From NCBI RefSeq assembly GCF_001636315.1, contig NZ_KV440949.1:3218973-3282972 (forward strand): a stretch of DNA of 64,000 nt. The letters are read 5' to 3'. Positions 1 to 8,379 of the stretch are shown one piece after another (position 1 is the first letter of the stretch; the number at the start of each line of letters is the position of its first letter). A program made the position numbers and the translations under genes. This stretch comes from Neobacillus mesonae. Lineage in GTDB: Bacteria > Bacillota > Bacilli > Bacillales > Cytobacillaceae. The notes under the pieces were generated by a model, which did not search any database, was not told where the DNA came from, and was given only the letters and a program-made list of their open reading frames with translations.

Positions 1-36
1 CAAACACCTATCCAGGAGTTAAACAAATATTAAAAT

Positions 37-79
37 AAAAAAACCTACAATGGGTAATATCCCCTTTGTAGGTTTTTTT
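37..79 (+). terminator. Intrinsic terminator of a gene upstream of the window
   Basis: A-rich arm with AACCTACAA pairs with TTGTAGGTT across a TGGG/CCCC-containing loop and is followed by a run of T. It must serve a gene ending before position 1. Confidence 0.8.
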
Positions 80-228
80 GTCCTAAATCAGTAAATAATA
101 CCCATAAAAACTATTGACTAGGGACTTTATACCTCTTTTTCCATATATTTTAAATAATTCCAAATATTCATGAAATTATAGTTTGTTTGACCTATAATAA
201 AGTTGATAAAAATAATAGGGGGTCTCAG

Positions 229-1908
229 GTGTTGAAGAAAAAATTTATTGTTCCTGCAATATTGTCGTCTGCGCTGTTGGTAGGTTCTATTCCAGCTATT
301 AATGTACTTGCAAAGCCGGTGGATTCAAATGTGGTTAATAGTGTACAAGCTTCTAAGAAATGGAATGAGAAAGCAAGCGTTCCTTTATTTGTGAAGGAGC
401 GATTTGCGGAAAAGTTCTCTTCCAGCACCCCTTCCAATGCACTAAATTATTTAAAGAAAAATGAAGGAAAAACTGGTATTAAAAATCCGGATAAAAAACT
501 AAAAGTTAAAGATACGCAAAAAGATAAATTGGGCATGACCCATGTCCGCTTTAATCAGTCAATAAACGGAGTTAACGTAGAAGGCTCGGAAGTTATTGTA
601 CATTTTAATAAGGATAATGAGGTCGTATCCGTCAACGGAAGAATCAACCAAACGATTGATGAGGCTGCAGTGGACACAACTGCCACCTTAAGCAGTGATG
701 CAGCATTAAAGAAGGCGATGTCCTCTGTTAATGCACCTGCTGAGTTGACATATGAGCCGACTACTGAACTTGTAGTCTATCCTTTTGAAGGTGAAAATCA
801 TACAGCTTATAAGGTGAATGTAAACTTCATGGGGGATGAGCCAGGAAACTGGTTTGTCTTTGTAGATGCAAAAACAGGTGAAGTTGTAGACAAGTATAAT
901 GGCTTAATGCATGCGGATGAAATGAAAACACAAAAAGGTGCTGGAAAAGGTGTGCACGGTGCTCATAGGGAATTACATATTTCCCAAGTGAAGGATCCTC
1001 AATCGGGAACTAAATTCGCGTTAGCAGATTATGCTCATGAGGGCCTTGAAGGAATACTTACGTATGATGCTAAAAACGATAATATTGCCAGCAATGATAC
1101 ATTGTATGTAGGGGACTCTGCTTCGTTTAAGGGAGACTACGACCGAGCTCTAGTCGATGCACACTATAATTCAGAAAAGGTATATGATTATTACCTTAAT
1201 GAGCATGGCCGCAATTCCCTTGATGGTAATGGAATGGCGATTATTTCTAGGGTTCACTATGGCAATAATTACAACAATGCATCCTGGAATGGACGTTGGA
1301 TGACCTATGGTGATGGTGACGGTGAGTTTATGATTTCTCTTTCAGCGGGTCTTGACGTTGCTGCGCACGAAATGACTCATGGCGTTATCACACATTCAGC
1401 CAATTTAGTATACCGCAATCAGCCTGGGGCATTAAACGAATCCTTCGCTGACGTCTTTGGTGCACTTGTTGATGATAAGGATTGGGAAATGGGCGAGGAT
1501 ATTATGGCGCCGGCTGCTAAAGCTAACGGCACGACAGTTTTGCGTAGCTTAAGTAATCCAAACGGTGTTGTGGTCGCAAACGAGCAAAGAAGGGCATATA
1601 GTACAAATGGCGGAGTCTATCCGGCTCATATGGATGAATTTTATCACATGCCGCTTAACGTAGACAATGGCGGAGTTCACGTGAATTCCTCGATTACCAA
1701 CCATGCCGCTTACTTAATTGGACAAGAAATTGGAAGGCACAAGTTAGGGCAAATCTACTATCGTGCATTAACCGTTTATTTAACTGCAAATTCTGATTTC
1801 AGTGATGCACGTAAGGCCATCGTTCAGTCGGCAATTGATCTTTATGGTGAAGGAAGTAAGGAAGTTGCTGCAACTAATTCAGGATTTGATGCGGTGGGAA
1901 TTTACTAA
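229..1908 (+). CDS. Secreted thermolysin-like neutral metalloprotease (M4, bacillolysin)
   Basis: Zinc endopeptidase made as an exported pre-proprotein. A Sec signal peptide (LKKKFIVP, then a hydrophobic core ending near LAKP) is followed by FTP/PepSY-like propeptide sequence to about residue 215 and the M4 catalytic domain. The zinc site HEMTH lies at residues 380-384 and the third ligand is the Glu of NESFAD at 404, exactly the thermolysin H142/H146/E166 spacing. The transition-state His is in GGVHVN (H484). The GTG at 229 is preferred because AGGGGG ends 6 nt upstream; the TTG at 232 is also possible. The longer open frame from 187 has no ribosome site. 559 aa is a normal length for preprobacillolysin. 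Monocistronic with its own terminator. Function is very likely; the exact paralogue (NprE/NprB type) was not assigned. Confidence 0.95.
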   Translation: MLKKKFIVPAILSSALLVGSIPAINVLAKPVDSNVVNSVQASKKWNEKASVPLFVKERFAEKFSSSTPSNALNYLKKNEGKTGIKNPDKKLKVKDTQKDKLGMTHVRFNQSINGVNVEGSEVIVHFNKDNEVVSVNGRINQTIDEAAVDTTATLSSDAALKKAMSSVNAPAELTYEPTTELVVYPFEGENHTAYKVNVNFMGDEPGNWFVFVDAKTGEVVDKYNGLMHADEMKTQKGAGKGVHGAHRELHISQVKDPQSGTKFALADYAHEGLEGILTYDAKNDNIASNDTLYVGDSASFKGDYDRALVDAHYNSEKVYDYYLNEHGRNSLDGNGMAIISRVHYGNNYNNASWNGRWMTYGDGDGEFMISLSAGLDVAAHEMTHGVITHSANLVYRNQPGALNESFADVFGALVDDKDWEMGEDIMAPAAKANGTTVLRSLSNPNGVVVANEQRRAYSTNGGVYPAHMDEFYHMPLNVDNGGVHVNSSITNHAAYLIGQEIGRHKLGQIYYRALTVYLTANSDFSDARKAIVQSAIDLYGEGSKEVAATNSGFDAVGIY

Positions 1909-1944
1909 AATAACAGCAAAATAATAATAGAAGGATGTTGTATG

Positions 1945-1977
1945 CCCCCCGGACTAATAGTCTAGGGGGGTTTTTGT
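1945..1977 (+). terminator. Terminator after M4 protease
   Basis: CCCCCC and GGGGGG arms, extended by ACTA/TAGT around the loop with a small bulge, then TTTTTG. Confidence 0.85.
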
Positions 1978-2086
1978 TATGGCTTACGAAACTATTAAAG
2001 AAGAAAAATTAGGGAACTGCCAAGCACTTATAAATAATTATGGTAAAATTTATTAATAATATTCTAAAAAATGCAGGTGATAGTAG

Positions 2087-3250
2087 ATGAATATGGTTGC
2101 TTCAAAGAAAACAGAAAGAATGGCGACAAGTATTTTTACAGAGTTAGCAGATAAAAAACGAGAGGCAATAAAGAAAGGGATGGATGTTATTGATTTAAGT
2201 GTCGGCAGTCCAGATTTGCCGCCTCCTCCTCATGTTGTTGATACAATCGTTAAATATAGTAAGGATACTACAAAATATGGATATACCTTGAAGGGAATTG
2301 ATGAATTTAACGAAGCAGCAGCCTACTTTTATAAGGAGCGCTACGGAATTGAACTTAATCCTGAAAGGGAAGTATTACAGCTAATGGGTTCTCAAGATGG
2401 TCTGGCTCATTTGGCGACCGCAATGATTGATCCTGGAGATTATGTTCTCGTTCCGGATCCTGGTTACCCTATATACGAACAAGGTGTCATGATTGCTGGT
2501 GGTTCCATTTATCCAATGCCTTTATTAGAAGAAAATAACTTTTTACCACAATTACATGAAATTCCTTTAGAAATTTTACATAAAACGAAGATGATGATTA
2601 TCAGTTATCCGGGTAATCCTGTTACAGCCTTAGCTAATAAGGAATTTTTTGAAGAGGTTGTTGCTTTTGCTAAAAAATATAATATTCTAGTCGTACATGA
2701 TTTCGCTTATTCGGAACTGATTTTTGATCAAAATCCACAAATCAGTTTTATGTCAGTTCAAGGGGCAAAAGAGATAGGTATTGAATTTAACTCATTGTCC
2801 AAAACGTTTAATATGGCTGGCTGCCGGATTGGCTATGCCGTTGGGAACGAAGAGGCATTGAAAATATTAGCTTCCTTTAAGTCCAATATTGATTATGGAA
2901 TTTTTTATCCGATTCAAATGGCGGCGGTTTCTGCTTTGACAGGTGATTTCAGTGTGCTTCAAAAACAGGTTGAGGAATACGAGAAACGAAGAGATATTTT
3001 AATTTCCGGGCTCGCAAAAGGCGGCTGGCAAGTGGCTAATTCACCCGCGACAATGTTTGTTTGGGCAAAAATTCCTTCCGGCTGGACATCCCGCCAATTT
3101 GCTTTTGAATTGATTGAAAAGACAGGAGTAGTGGTTGTTCCAGGAGATGCTTTCGGAAAACAAGGGGAGGGCTATGTGAGGATGGCGATTGTACAATCTC
3201 CTGAAAACCTGGAAAAAGCAGCAAAAGGAATAGCGGAGTTTCTTCAATAA
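2087..3250 (+). CDS. PLP-dependent aminotransferase, LL-diaminopimelate aminotransferase-like
   Basis: Class I/II fold aminotransferase of 387 aa, cytosolic. The N-terminal segment VIDLSVGSPDLPPP and the internal PGYPIYEQG and SYPGNPVTA segments are typical of the DapL/alanine aminotransferase branch. The Schiff-base lysine is K239 in SLSKTFNMAG, followed by RIGYAVG. The start ATG is placed by AGGTGA 6 nt upstream; an in-frame ATG at 2093 is less well placed. Family members are often annotated as LL-DAP aminotransferase, but Bacillaceae normally make meso-DAP by the acetylase route, so a broader transaminase role is as likely. It stands alone and shares a bidirectional terminator with the convergent pcp. 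Confidence 0.85.
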   Translation: MNMVASKKTERMATSIFTELADKKREAIKKGMDVIDLSVGSPDLPPPPHVVDTIVKYSKDTTKYGYTLKGIDEFNEAAAYFYKERYGIELNPEREVLQLMGSQDGLAHLATAMIDPGDYVLVPDPGYPIYEQGVMIAGGSIYPMPLLEENNFLPQLHEIPLEILHKTKMMIISYPGNPVTALANKEFFEEVVAFAKKYNILVVHDFAYSELIFDQNPQISFMSVQGAKEIGIEFNSLSKTFNMAGCRIGYAVGNEEALKILASFKSNIDYGIFYPIQMAAVSALTGDFSVLQKQVEEYEKRRDILISGLAKGGWQVANSPATMFVWAKIPSGWTSRQFAFELIEKTGVVVVPGDAFGKQGEGYVRMAIVQSPENLEKAAKGIAEFLQ

Positions 3251-3285
3251 GTTTGCAAACTAATCACTCGGAGGAAAAAGGTGAA

Positions 3286-3323
3286 AAACGGGAATTCGGC
3301 TTAAAATAGTCGAATTCCCGTTT
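3286..3323. terminator. Bidirectional terminator between aminotransferase and pcp
   Basis: Perfect 13-bp stem AAACGGGAATTCG / CGAATTCCCGTTT with a 12-nt loop. A- and T-rich flanks on both sides suit both convergent genes. Confidence 0.85.
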
Positions 3324-3336
3324 AATTAAGTATGGC

Positions 3337-3984
3337 TTAATGGGTAGTCCCGCCGATTTCCTTCATATCTTTGGTTTCATTAGCCGCAACAAGCGCAGCA
3401 ATTTTAAGTCCTTTTACAATCACGTCAAGGCTCAGACTTGGAGCATTATTGTCGACCGTTTGCTCTGGAATATAGGGAATATGAATAAAGCCACCGCGGA
3501 TTTCTGTAGCGTTTGTATTTATATAATGCATTAATCCGTAAAATAGATGATTGCAGACGAAAGTTCCTGCTGTATTGGAAACAGCAGCCGGTACACCAGC
3601 CTTTCTCATTTCGTGAACCATTCGTTTAATGGGCAGGGTTGTCCAATAGGCAGCAGGTCCATCCTCGAATATGGCTTCATCAATTGGCTGCTCTTTCTGA
3701 TTATCCGGAATGCGGGCATCATCAATATTGATTGCAATCCGCTCAGGTGTCACTTGGGTACGGCCGCCTGCTTGACCAACGCAAATAACCACATCCGGAT
3801 TATGGGTTTCAATTGCTTTAATTACTACCTCAATTGAATCATGAAAGACAGTGGGCACTTCTTGAGTTACTATTTGTACATTATCGATAATAATTTCATC
3901 TAACTGTTTCACAGCTTCAAGTGCAGGGTTTACTTTTTCATGCCCAAAAGGGTCGAAGCCTGTCACCAATACCTTTTTCTGCAT
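3337..3984 (-). CDS. pcp: Pyrrolidone-carboxylate peptidase (pyroglutamyl peptidase I, C15)
   Basis: Cytosolic cysteine peptidase that removes N-terminal pyroglutamate from peptides. 215 aa, the standard length. All three catalytic residues fall at the canonical positions: E81 (VTPERIAI), C144 (AGTFVCNH) and H168 (GGFIHIP). The N-terminus VLVTGFDPFG is the family signature. The ATG at 3984 follows an AGGAG-type site (AGGAGAGTT on the minus strand). Monocistronic and convergent with the aminotransferase. Confidence 0.97.
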   Translation of the reverse strand: MQKKVLVTGFDPFGHEKVNPALEAVKQLDEIIIDNVQIVTQEVPTVFHDSIEVVIKAIETHNPDVVICVGQAGGRTQVTPERIAINIDDARIPDNQKEQPIDEAIFEDGPAAYWTTLPIKRMVHEMRKAGVPAAVSNTAGTFVCNHLFYGLMHYINTNATEIRGGFIHIPYIPEQTVDNNAPSLSLDVIVKGLKIAALVAANETKDMKEIGGTTH

Positions 3985-4120
3985 TCATCAACTCTCCTAT
4001 TTTATGAAGAAATAACATAAACATCCTTTATATCATACAATTTGCTGACATGTTAGAAAAGCAAATTTACTCCATGATGGGTTCAATTTCCTTTTGTGGA
4101 AAAATAAAAAAATCGTCCAT

Positions 4121-4138
4121 TGTGTGTCAAAATACACA
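4121..4138. promoter_or_regulatory. Imperfect palindrome upstream of the CysJ-like gene (possible operator)
   Basis: TGTGT at 4121-4125 and ACACA at 4134-4138 form an inverted repeat with an 8-nt spacer. It lies about 22 bp upstream of a TATGAT -10-like hexamer (4160-4165). The arms resemble CRP/FNR- or Rex-type half sites, but the spacing matches neither exactly. The regulator is unknown. Confidence 0.35.
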
Positions 4139-4197
4139 TCAGATTTCCCATTCCTGTGTTATGATAACCTTATACTAACTTTTGGAGGTTTCGAGCC

Positions 4198-5373
4198 ATG
4201 CAACTTACATTAGATGACACTAAAAATGCCAAAAGTGATAAACCGGTCTTTTCAAGGACTAATCCATTCCAAGCGAAGGTTCTTAAAAATATTAATTTAA
4301 ATGGAACAGGCTCTAGCAAGGAAACAAGGCATGTTGAGTTATCATTAAAAGATTCAGGTCTTTCTTACAAACCAGGTGATGCACTTGGCGTTATTCCATC
4401 CAATGATCCTGAACTTGTGGCTGTGCTTATTAGCGAAATGGGATGGGATGAAGAAGCAGTTGTAACTGTTGGAAAACAAGGTGAAACCATGCTGCTCAAG
4501 GAAGCGCTGACAAACTATTGTGAAATTACATTGCTAACGAAGAAAATTTTACAAGGAGCGGCTGCATTTACAGAAAATGAAGAGCTGCAAAAGCTTGTGC
4601 TGGTTGAAAATGCAGCCCAGCTAAAAGAATATTGCAATGGGCGCGATCTGCTTGATATGTTACGTGAATTCGGGCCATGGAAAGCAACAGCTCAAGATAT
4701 CGTCTCTTTATTAAGAAAAATGACAGCACGTCTCTATTCAATTGCAAGCAGCATTACCGCTAATCCGGATGAAGTTCATCTGACGATCGGGGCTGTACGT
4801 TATACAGCGCATGGTCGCGACCGAAAAGGCGTATGTTCTGTTTTATGTGCAGAGCGCGTTCAAGAAGGAGATACGCTTCCGGTCTTTGTACAAGCTAATA
4901 AACACTTCTTCTTACCAGAAACTTTGGACAAAGATATTATTATGGTGGGTCCTGGTACAGGTATTGCGCCATTCCGTTCGTTTATCCAAGAACTTGCGGT
5001 TAATAAAGCAACGGGCCGCTCATGGCTGTTCTTCGGGGACCAGCATGCAGCGTCAGATTTCCTTTATCAAGGCGAGCTGGAACAATATCAAAGGGATGGA
5101 GTATTAACAAAACTTGATACTGCATTCTCACGCGATTCGGATCAAAAGGTCTATGTACAGCATAAAATGCTTGAACATAGCAAAGACTTGTTTGAGTGGA
5201 TTGAAAAAGGAGCTTATTTCTACGTTTGTGGGGATAAGGAACATATGGCAAAAGACGTCAACGAAGCACTTCTTACTGTCATTGAAAAAGAAGGCGCGAT
5301 GGACCGTGATGCTGCCGAAGCGTATCTAAAAGATATGCAGCAGCAAGGCCGTTATCAACGTGATGTGTATTAA
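4198..5373 (+). CDS. CysJ-like NADPH:flavin reductase module without flavodoxin domain
   Basis: Homologous to the C-terminal two-thirds of sulfite reductase flavoprotein (CysJ) and the cytochrome P450 reductase family. An FAD-binding region contains ARLYSIASS and GVCSVLC. The NADPH-binding fold has GPGTGIAPFRSF (around residue 251), FFGDQ and YVCGD, and the C-terminus GRYQRDVY is the terminal-aromatic end typical of CysJ. At 391 aa it lacks the roughly 150-200 aa N-terminal FMN flavodoxin domain of CysJ. No flavodoxin or CysI gene is adjacent, so its electron acceptor cannot be read from context. It may work with a separate flavodoxin or another redox partner. The ATG is preceded by TTTGGAGG. 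Monocistronic with its own terminator. Confidence 0.85.
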   Translation: MQLTLDDTKNAKSDKPVFSRTNPFQAKVLKNINLNGTGSSKETRHVELSLKDSGLSYKPGDALGVIPSNDPELVAVLISEMGWDEEAVVTVGKQGETMLLKEALTNYCEITLLTKKILQGAAAFTENEELQKLVLVENAAQLKEYCNGRDLLDMLREFGPWKATAQDIVSLLRKMTARLYSIASSITANPDEVHLTIGAVRYTAHGRDRKGVCSVLCAERVQEGDTLPVFVQANKHFFLPETLDKDIIMVGPGTGIAPFRSFIQELAVNKATGRSWLFFGDQHAASDFLYQGELEQYQRDGVLTKLDTAFSRDSDQKVYVQHKMLEHSKDLFEWIEKGAYFYVCGDKEHMAKDVNEALLTVIEKEGAMDRDAAEAYLKDMQQQGRYQRDVY

Positions 5374-5386
5374 TTAAATTTTGTTT

Positions 5387-5432
5387 TAAAAGAACTCTTT
5401 CGTACTTAGTGATACGAAGGGGTTCTTTTTTT
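5387..5432 (+). terminator. Terminator after CysJ-like gene
   Basis: AAAAGAAC and TTCGTA pair with TACGAA and GTTCTTTTTT around CTTAGTGA; T tract at the end. Confidence 0.85.
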
Positions 5433-5526
5433 GAAAATCAGCATAGGAAATTATAGGAAACTATAATCTAGCATGGTAAAATGTTTTATATGAATCTAGA
5501 AGATTATAAGATTGGAGAATGAAGGA

Positions 5527-7446
5527 ATGAAATCAATCTTAATGAGGACAGGGATATTGGTTTGTTTGCTGTTCCTCGGATGGTCTTTTGATAAAGCATC
5601 CGCGGAGATGACATGGCCATCCAAATGTAAAGCATTATATGGTGAGGTTAAACCCAATCAAAATCCATCCCCGCAGCATATTAACTGCCTATTGACGAAC
5701 GCAGCATTGGCAGCCAATATTCCTCCGGAAGTGGTAAAAGCAGTGGCTAAACAAGAAAGTGATTGGATGCAATTTAAAAATGGTCAGCCTAATATATCAA
5801 ATGATGGCGGAATTGGCATCATGCAAATTACCAAACATGAGGGATATAAAGATCAGGAATTGAAAGATGATATTTATTACAATATCCAGGCGGGTGTCGA
5901 AATTCTTAATATCAAGTATAAGGATACACCCAAAATAGAAGGTGTAGGACCAGAGGTTATTGAAAATTGGTATTTCCCAGTAATGGCTTATAACGGGATT
6001 AAGCCTGTAAACAGTCCTATTTCACAAACTGATGAGAAGAGAAATACGAATGCTTATCAGGAAAAAGTCTTTTCTAAAATTAAGGACGATAGCTTTTTAG
6101 GAGATACGAAGTTAGCACAATTCTCTTTTACTAGAAATGATTTTGATTATGATTCTAACAGTAATGATAATATTGTTTTCATAACGAAAGAATATACCAT
6201 AACTGATCAAATGCATATTTCCACCCATCTTTTTCAAACGGGTAATAAGGTAATTGTAACAAAGGACGGGGTGAATTTAAGGTCAAAACCAGGGAATGAT
6301 GGAACTCCCTCGTCAAGTGTAAAAGAGTTATCGAAAAATACAACACTCACGATTGACGGGAATTTTGCCTTTGATAAATTTTCGGACAGTAACCAATATG
6401 TATGGTATCCGGTCAAAATAGAAAACTCGCAAGTTCAAGGTTTTATTTCTTCGGCCTATATTAGTAGAAAATTAGATTCTCCTAAAGTCAATCCCGTAGG
6501 AGATAATGATAAATCGCTATCTGGCAAAGTTACTGCGGGTGTCAGAGTACAAGTAAAAAATGGAACACAGTTGATTGGTAATGCTGTGGCTGATGGAAAT
6601 GGGAGCTTTAATGCTGCCATTCCTGTGCAAAAGGCAGGATCGAAATTAGCAGTAACCTATATGGATCAGTTAAATGCTGTCAGCCTTGTTACAACCATTG
6701 TAGTAGCAGATAAAACAGCTCCAATTGCGCCAAAGGTGAATAAGGTTACAAATAAATCTTCGGAAATATCCGGTAAAACAGAAGCGAATGCAGCTGTGTC
6801 CGTAGTAATTGCCGGGAAAACCTATAGCAAAAAAGCGGATAAGTACGGAAATTACAAAATAGTCATACCGGTACAAAATACGGGAGCTAAGATAACGGTT
6901 ACTGCGAAAGACAGTGCAGGTAATGTAAGTGTGGCTAGCAAAGTTACTGTGGTAAGAGCGGCGCCGAATATGCCTAGTGTGAATAAGGTGAATAACAAAG
7001 CAACAACAGTGTCGGGTAAAACAGAAGCAAAAGCAACCGTAACTGTAAAAATCGCCAGTAAAACCTATAAAGGAAAGGCGAATAGTTACGGGAATTACAA
7101 AGTGGTAATACCAGTTCAAAATACAGGAACTAGTTTATCAGTCACAGCAAAGGACGGCGCTGGCCGGGTAAGTGCTTCTAGAAGCATTAAAATCATTCGT
7201 GTCGCACCAAACCTTCCTATAGTAAATAAAGTCAGATACAATTCTAATACAGTGTCTGGAAAAACCGAAAAGTATGCAACTGTAACCGTGAAAATTGGTA
7301 AAAAGAACTATACAGCAAAAGCAAATGTTTATGGAAATTTTAAAGTGAAAATTCCAAAGCAGCGGGCAGGAACAAAATTATATGTGAATGCCAAAGATGC
7401 AAAAGAGAAGATAAGTGCAACAAGAACCGTTGCTGTATCAAAATGA
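5527..7446 (+). CDS. Secreted lytic transglycosylase with SH3 and tandem Ig-like repeats
   Basis: Exported wall-active protein of 639 aa. A signal peptide (MKSILMRTG, hydrophobic core, cleavage near KASAE) precedes an SLT/lysozyme-like domain (about 40-180) with the catalytic Glu in AKQESDW (E77) and the GIGIMQI motif. Next comes a bacterial SH3-like segment (VNLRSKPG, about 240-325), then four Ig-like repeats of about 80 aa. Each repeat carries an ISGKTE-type motif and a YGNYK(I/V)(V/K)IP motif; the first copy is more diverged. Basic, Lys-rich repeats suggest wall binding. The ATG at 5527 is chosen because GGAG sits 9 nt upstream; the TTG at 5512 has no site. Likely role: peptidoglycan cleavage or remodelling. 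Monocistronic. Confidence 0.88.
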   Translation: MKSILMRTGILVCLLFLGWSFDKASAEMTWPSKCKALYGEVKPNQNPSPQHINCLLTNAALAANIPPEVVKAVAKQESDWMQFKNGQPNISNDGGIGIMQITKHEGYKDQELKDDIYYNIQAGVEILNIKYKDTPKIEGVGPEVIENWYFPVMAYNGIKPVNSPISQTDEKRNTNAYQEKVFSKIKDDSFLGDTKLAQFSFTRNDFDYDSNSNDNIVFITKEYTITDQMHISTHLFQTGNKVIVTKDGVNLRSKPGNDGTPSSSVKELSKNTTLTIDGNFAFDKFSDSNQYVWYPVKIENSQVQGFISSAYISRKLDSPKVNPVGDNDKSLSGKVTAGVRVQVKNGTQLIGNAVADGNGSFNAAIPVQKAGSKLAVTYMDQLNAVSLVTTIVVADKTAPIAPKVNKVTNKSSEISGKTEANAAVSVVIAGKTYSKKADKYGNYKIVIPVQNTGAKITVTAKDSAGNVSVASKVTVVRAAPNMPSVNKVNNKATTVSGKTEAKATVTVKIASKTYKGKANSYGNYKVVIPVQNTGTSLSVTAKDGAGRVSASRSIKIIRVAPNLPIVNKVRYNSNTVSGKTEKYATVTVKIGKKNYTAKANVYGNFKVKIPKQRAGTKLYVNAKDAKEKISATRTVAVSK

Positions 7447-7472
7447 AAAGGTCAATAACTATTTAGAATCTG

Positions 7473-7496
7473 CCCAGTCTTAGGACTGGGTTTTTA
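7473..7496 (+). terminator. Terminator after transglycosylase
   Basis: CCCAGTC / GACTGGG stem followed by TTTTTATGTTTT. Confidence 0.85.
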
Positions 7497-7778
7497 TGTT
7501 TTGGGAACAATCCCTAATCCGGGAGGTGCATTGTAATTTTGCGAGTGCAAAATGTTTTGGCGCATAATCCTTAAAAAAGCAAAAATAATTGGCGGCATTT
7601 AAGTGCAAAAACATAATAAAATCCTAATTTCTTGCGGGGAAACAAGTTGGCATGGTTTTTGCATTATAGAATATGAATATATGGTGCAAATGATGAAAAT
7701 CAAAATGAATCAGAAACTAATTTCACCATACGGATTCAGAAAGTTCAATTATAAAAAGGAAAGGGGAAATGACTTTTT

Positions 7779-7934
7779 ATGTGGATCATTACTGTGCATT
7801 CCACAAGCAATGTCCAAATGTTTGAATTCGACAATCAAGATGAAGCAAAAGCGGCTTTCAAGGATATAAAAGGGTGTAAATATCTCAGCCATGTGATTTA
7901 CTATAATGATTTTGATTTAGCTGAAGCGCATTAA
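7779..7934 (+). CDS. Small conserved-type hypothetical protein (51 aa)
   Basis: Reads MWIITVHS, then an acidic/aromatic stretch and GCKYLSHV, ending in LAEAH. A stop codon (TGA at 7770) just upstream in frame fixes ATG 7779 as the first start, and GGAAAGGGG lies upstream with rather long spacing. The sequence looks like a real small beta/alpha protein (amphipathic DEAKAAFKDI helix) and resembles small Bacillaceae proteins beginning MWIITVHS, but no function is known to me. A longer overlapping frame (7603-7869) has no such features and was rejected. Confidence 0.6.
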   Translation: MWIITVHSTSNVQMFEFDNQDEAKAAFKDIKGCKYLSHVIYYNDFDLAEAH

Positions 7935-8042
7935 TTCATATAGAGATATTTTAATTTGAAAATAATAAAAGTATATCATTATAGTTTTGAATTTTACTAA
8001 GATATTGATAGTAAAATATTTTTCAAATTAATAAAAAATTAT

Positions 8043-8071
8043 TTTACATTTTAAAAAAATATAAGTATTAT
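8043..8071 (+). promoter_or_regulatory. Candidate sigma-A promoter of the permease leader
   Basis: TTTACA (8043-8048), 17-nt spacer, TATTAT (8066-8071). It places the start near 8078, just upstream of the riboswitch. Confidence 0.5.
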
Positions 8072-8095
8072 ATTGATATTATAGTTTCAATTTTC

Positions 8096-8240
8096 TAAAT
8101 CGCTCAAACCATTAGGTGCGGGGGAACCAATTAGATGGAAATCGTCTAAGGGGTGAATCCTTTTTAGGTAGGGCTACTCAAGAGGCCCGAATCCGACAGC
8201 TAACCTCGTAAGCGTTTTATGAGAAGGAAGGTGGAGCTTG
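8096..8240 (+). ncRNA. ydaO/yuaA (c-di-AMP) riboswitch
   Basis: Recognised from the conserved blocks GGGGAACCAA, GGGGTGAATCC, GGTAGGGCTAC, CCGAATCCGACAGCTAACC and GAGAAGGAAGG in that order and spacing. P1 can form between TAAATCGCT (8096-8104) and AGCGTTTTA (8212-8220). The class is a c-di-AMP sensor that turns genes off when ligand is bound. A terminator follows immediately, ahead of an amino-acid permease. Confidence 0.9.
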
Positions 8241-8256
8241 TGACGCAAGAAATCAT

Positions 8257-8301
8257 GTGTCTACAGGTCTATTTTACGAGGACTTGTGGGCACTTTTTTT
8301 A
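8257..8301 (+). terminator. Expression-platform terminator of the c-di-AMP riboswitch
   Basis: GTGTCTACAGGTC (8257-8269) pairs with GACTTGTGGGCAC (8281-8293), using a few G-U pairs, followed by seven T. It lies between the aptamer and the permease, as expected for transcription attenuation. Confidence 0.85.
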
Positions 8302-8379
8302 TCCTCCTCATTATTAGACTCTTCTGATAATATGAGTGAATTTTTTAATTTTTATCAACCAGGAAAGGACTGAATAAGG

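Noticed and set aside
4121-4138. Definite FNR or Rex binding site
   Set aside because: Half-site spacing does not match either consensus; kept only as a candidate operator.
7603-7869. 88-codon plus-strand open frame
   Set aside because: Overlaps the better supported 51-aa gene at 7779 in another frame, has no ribosome site and unnatural composition.
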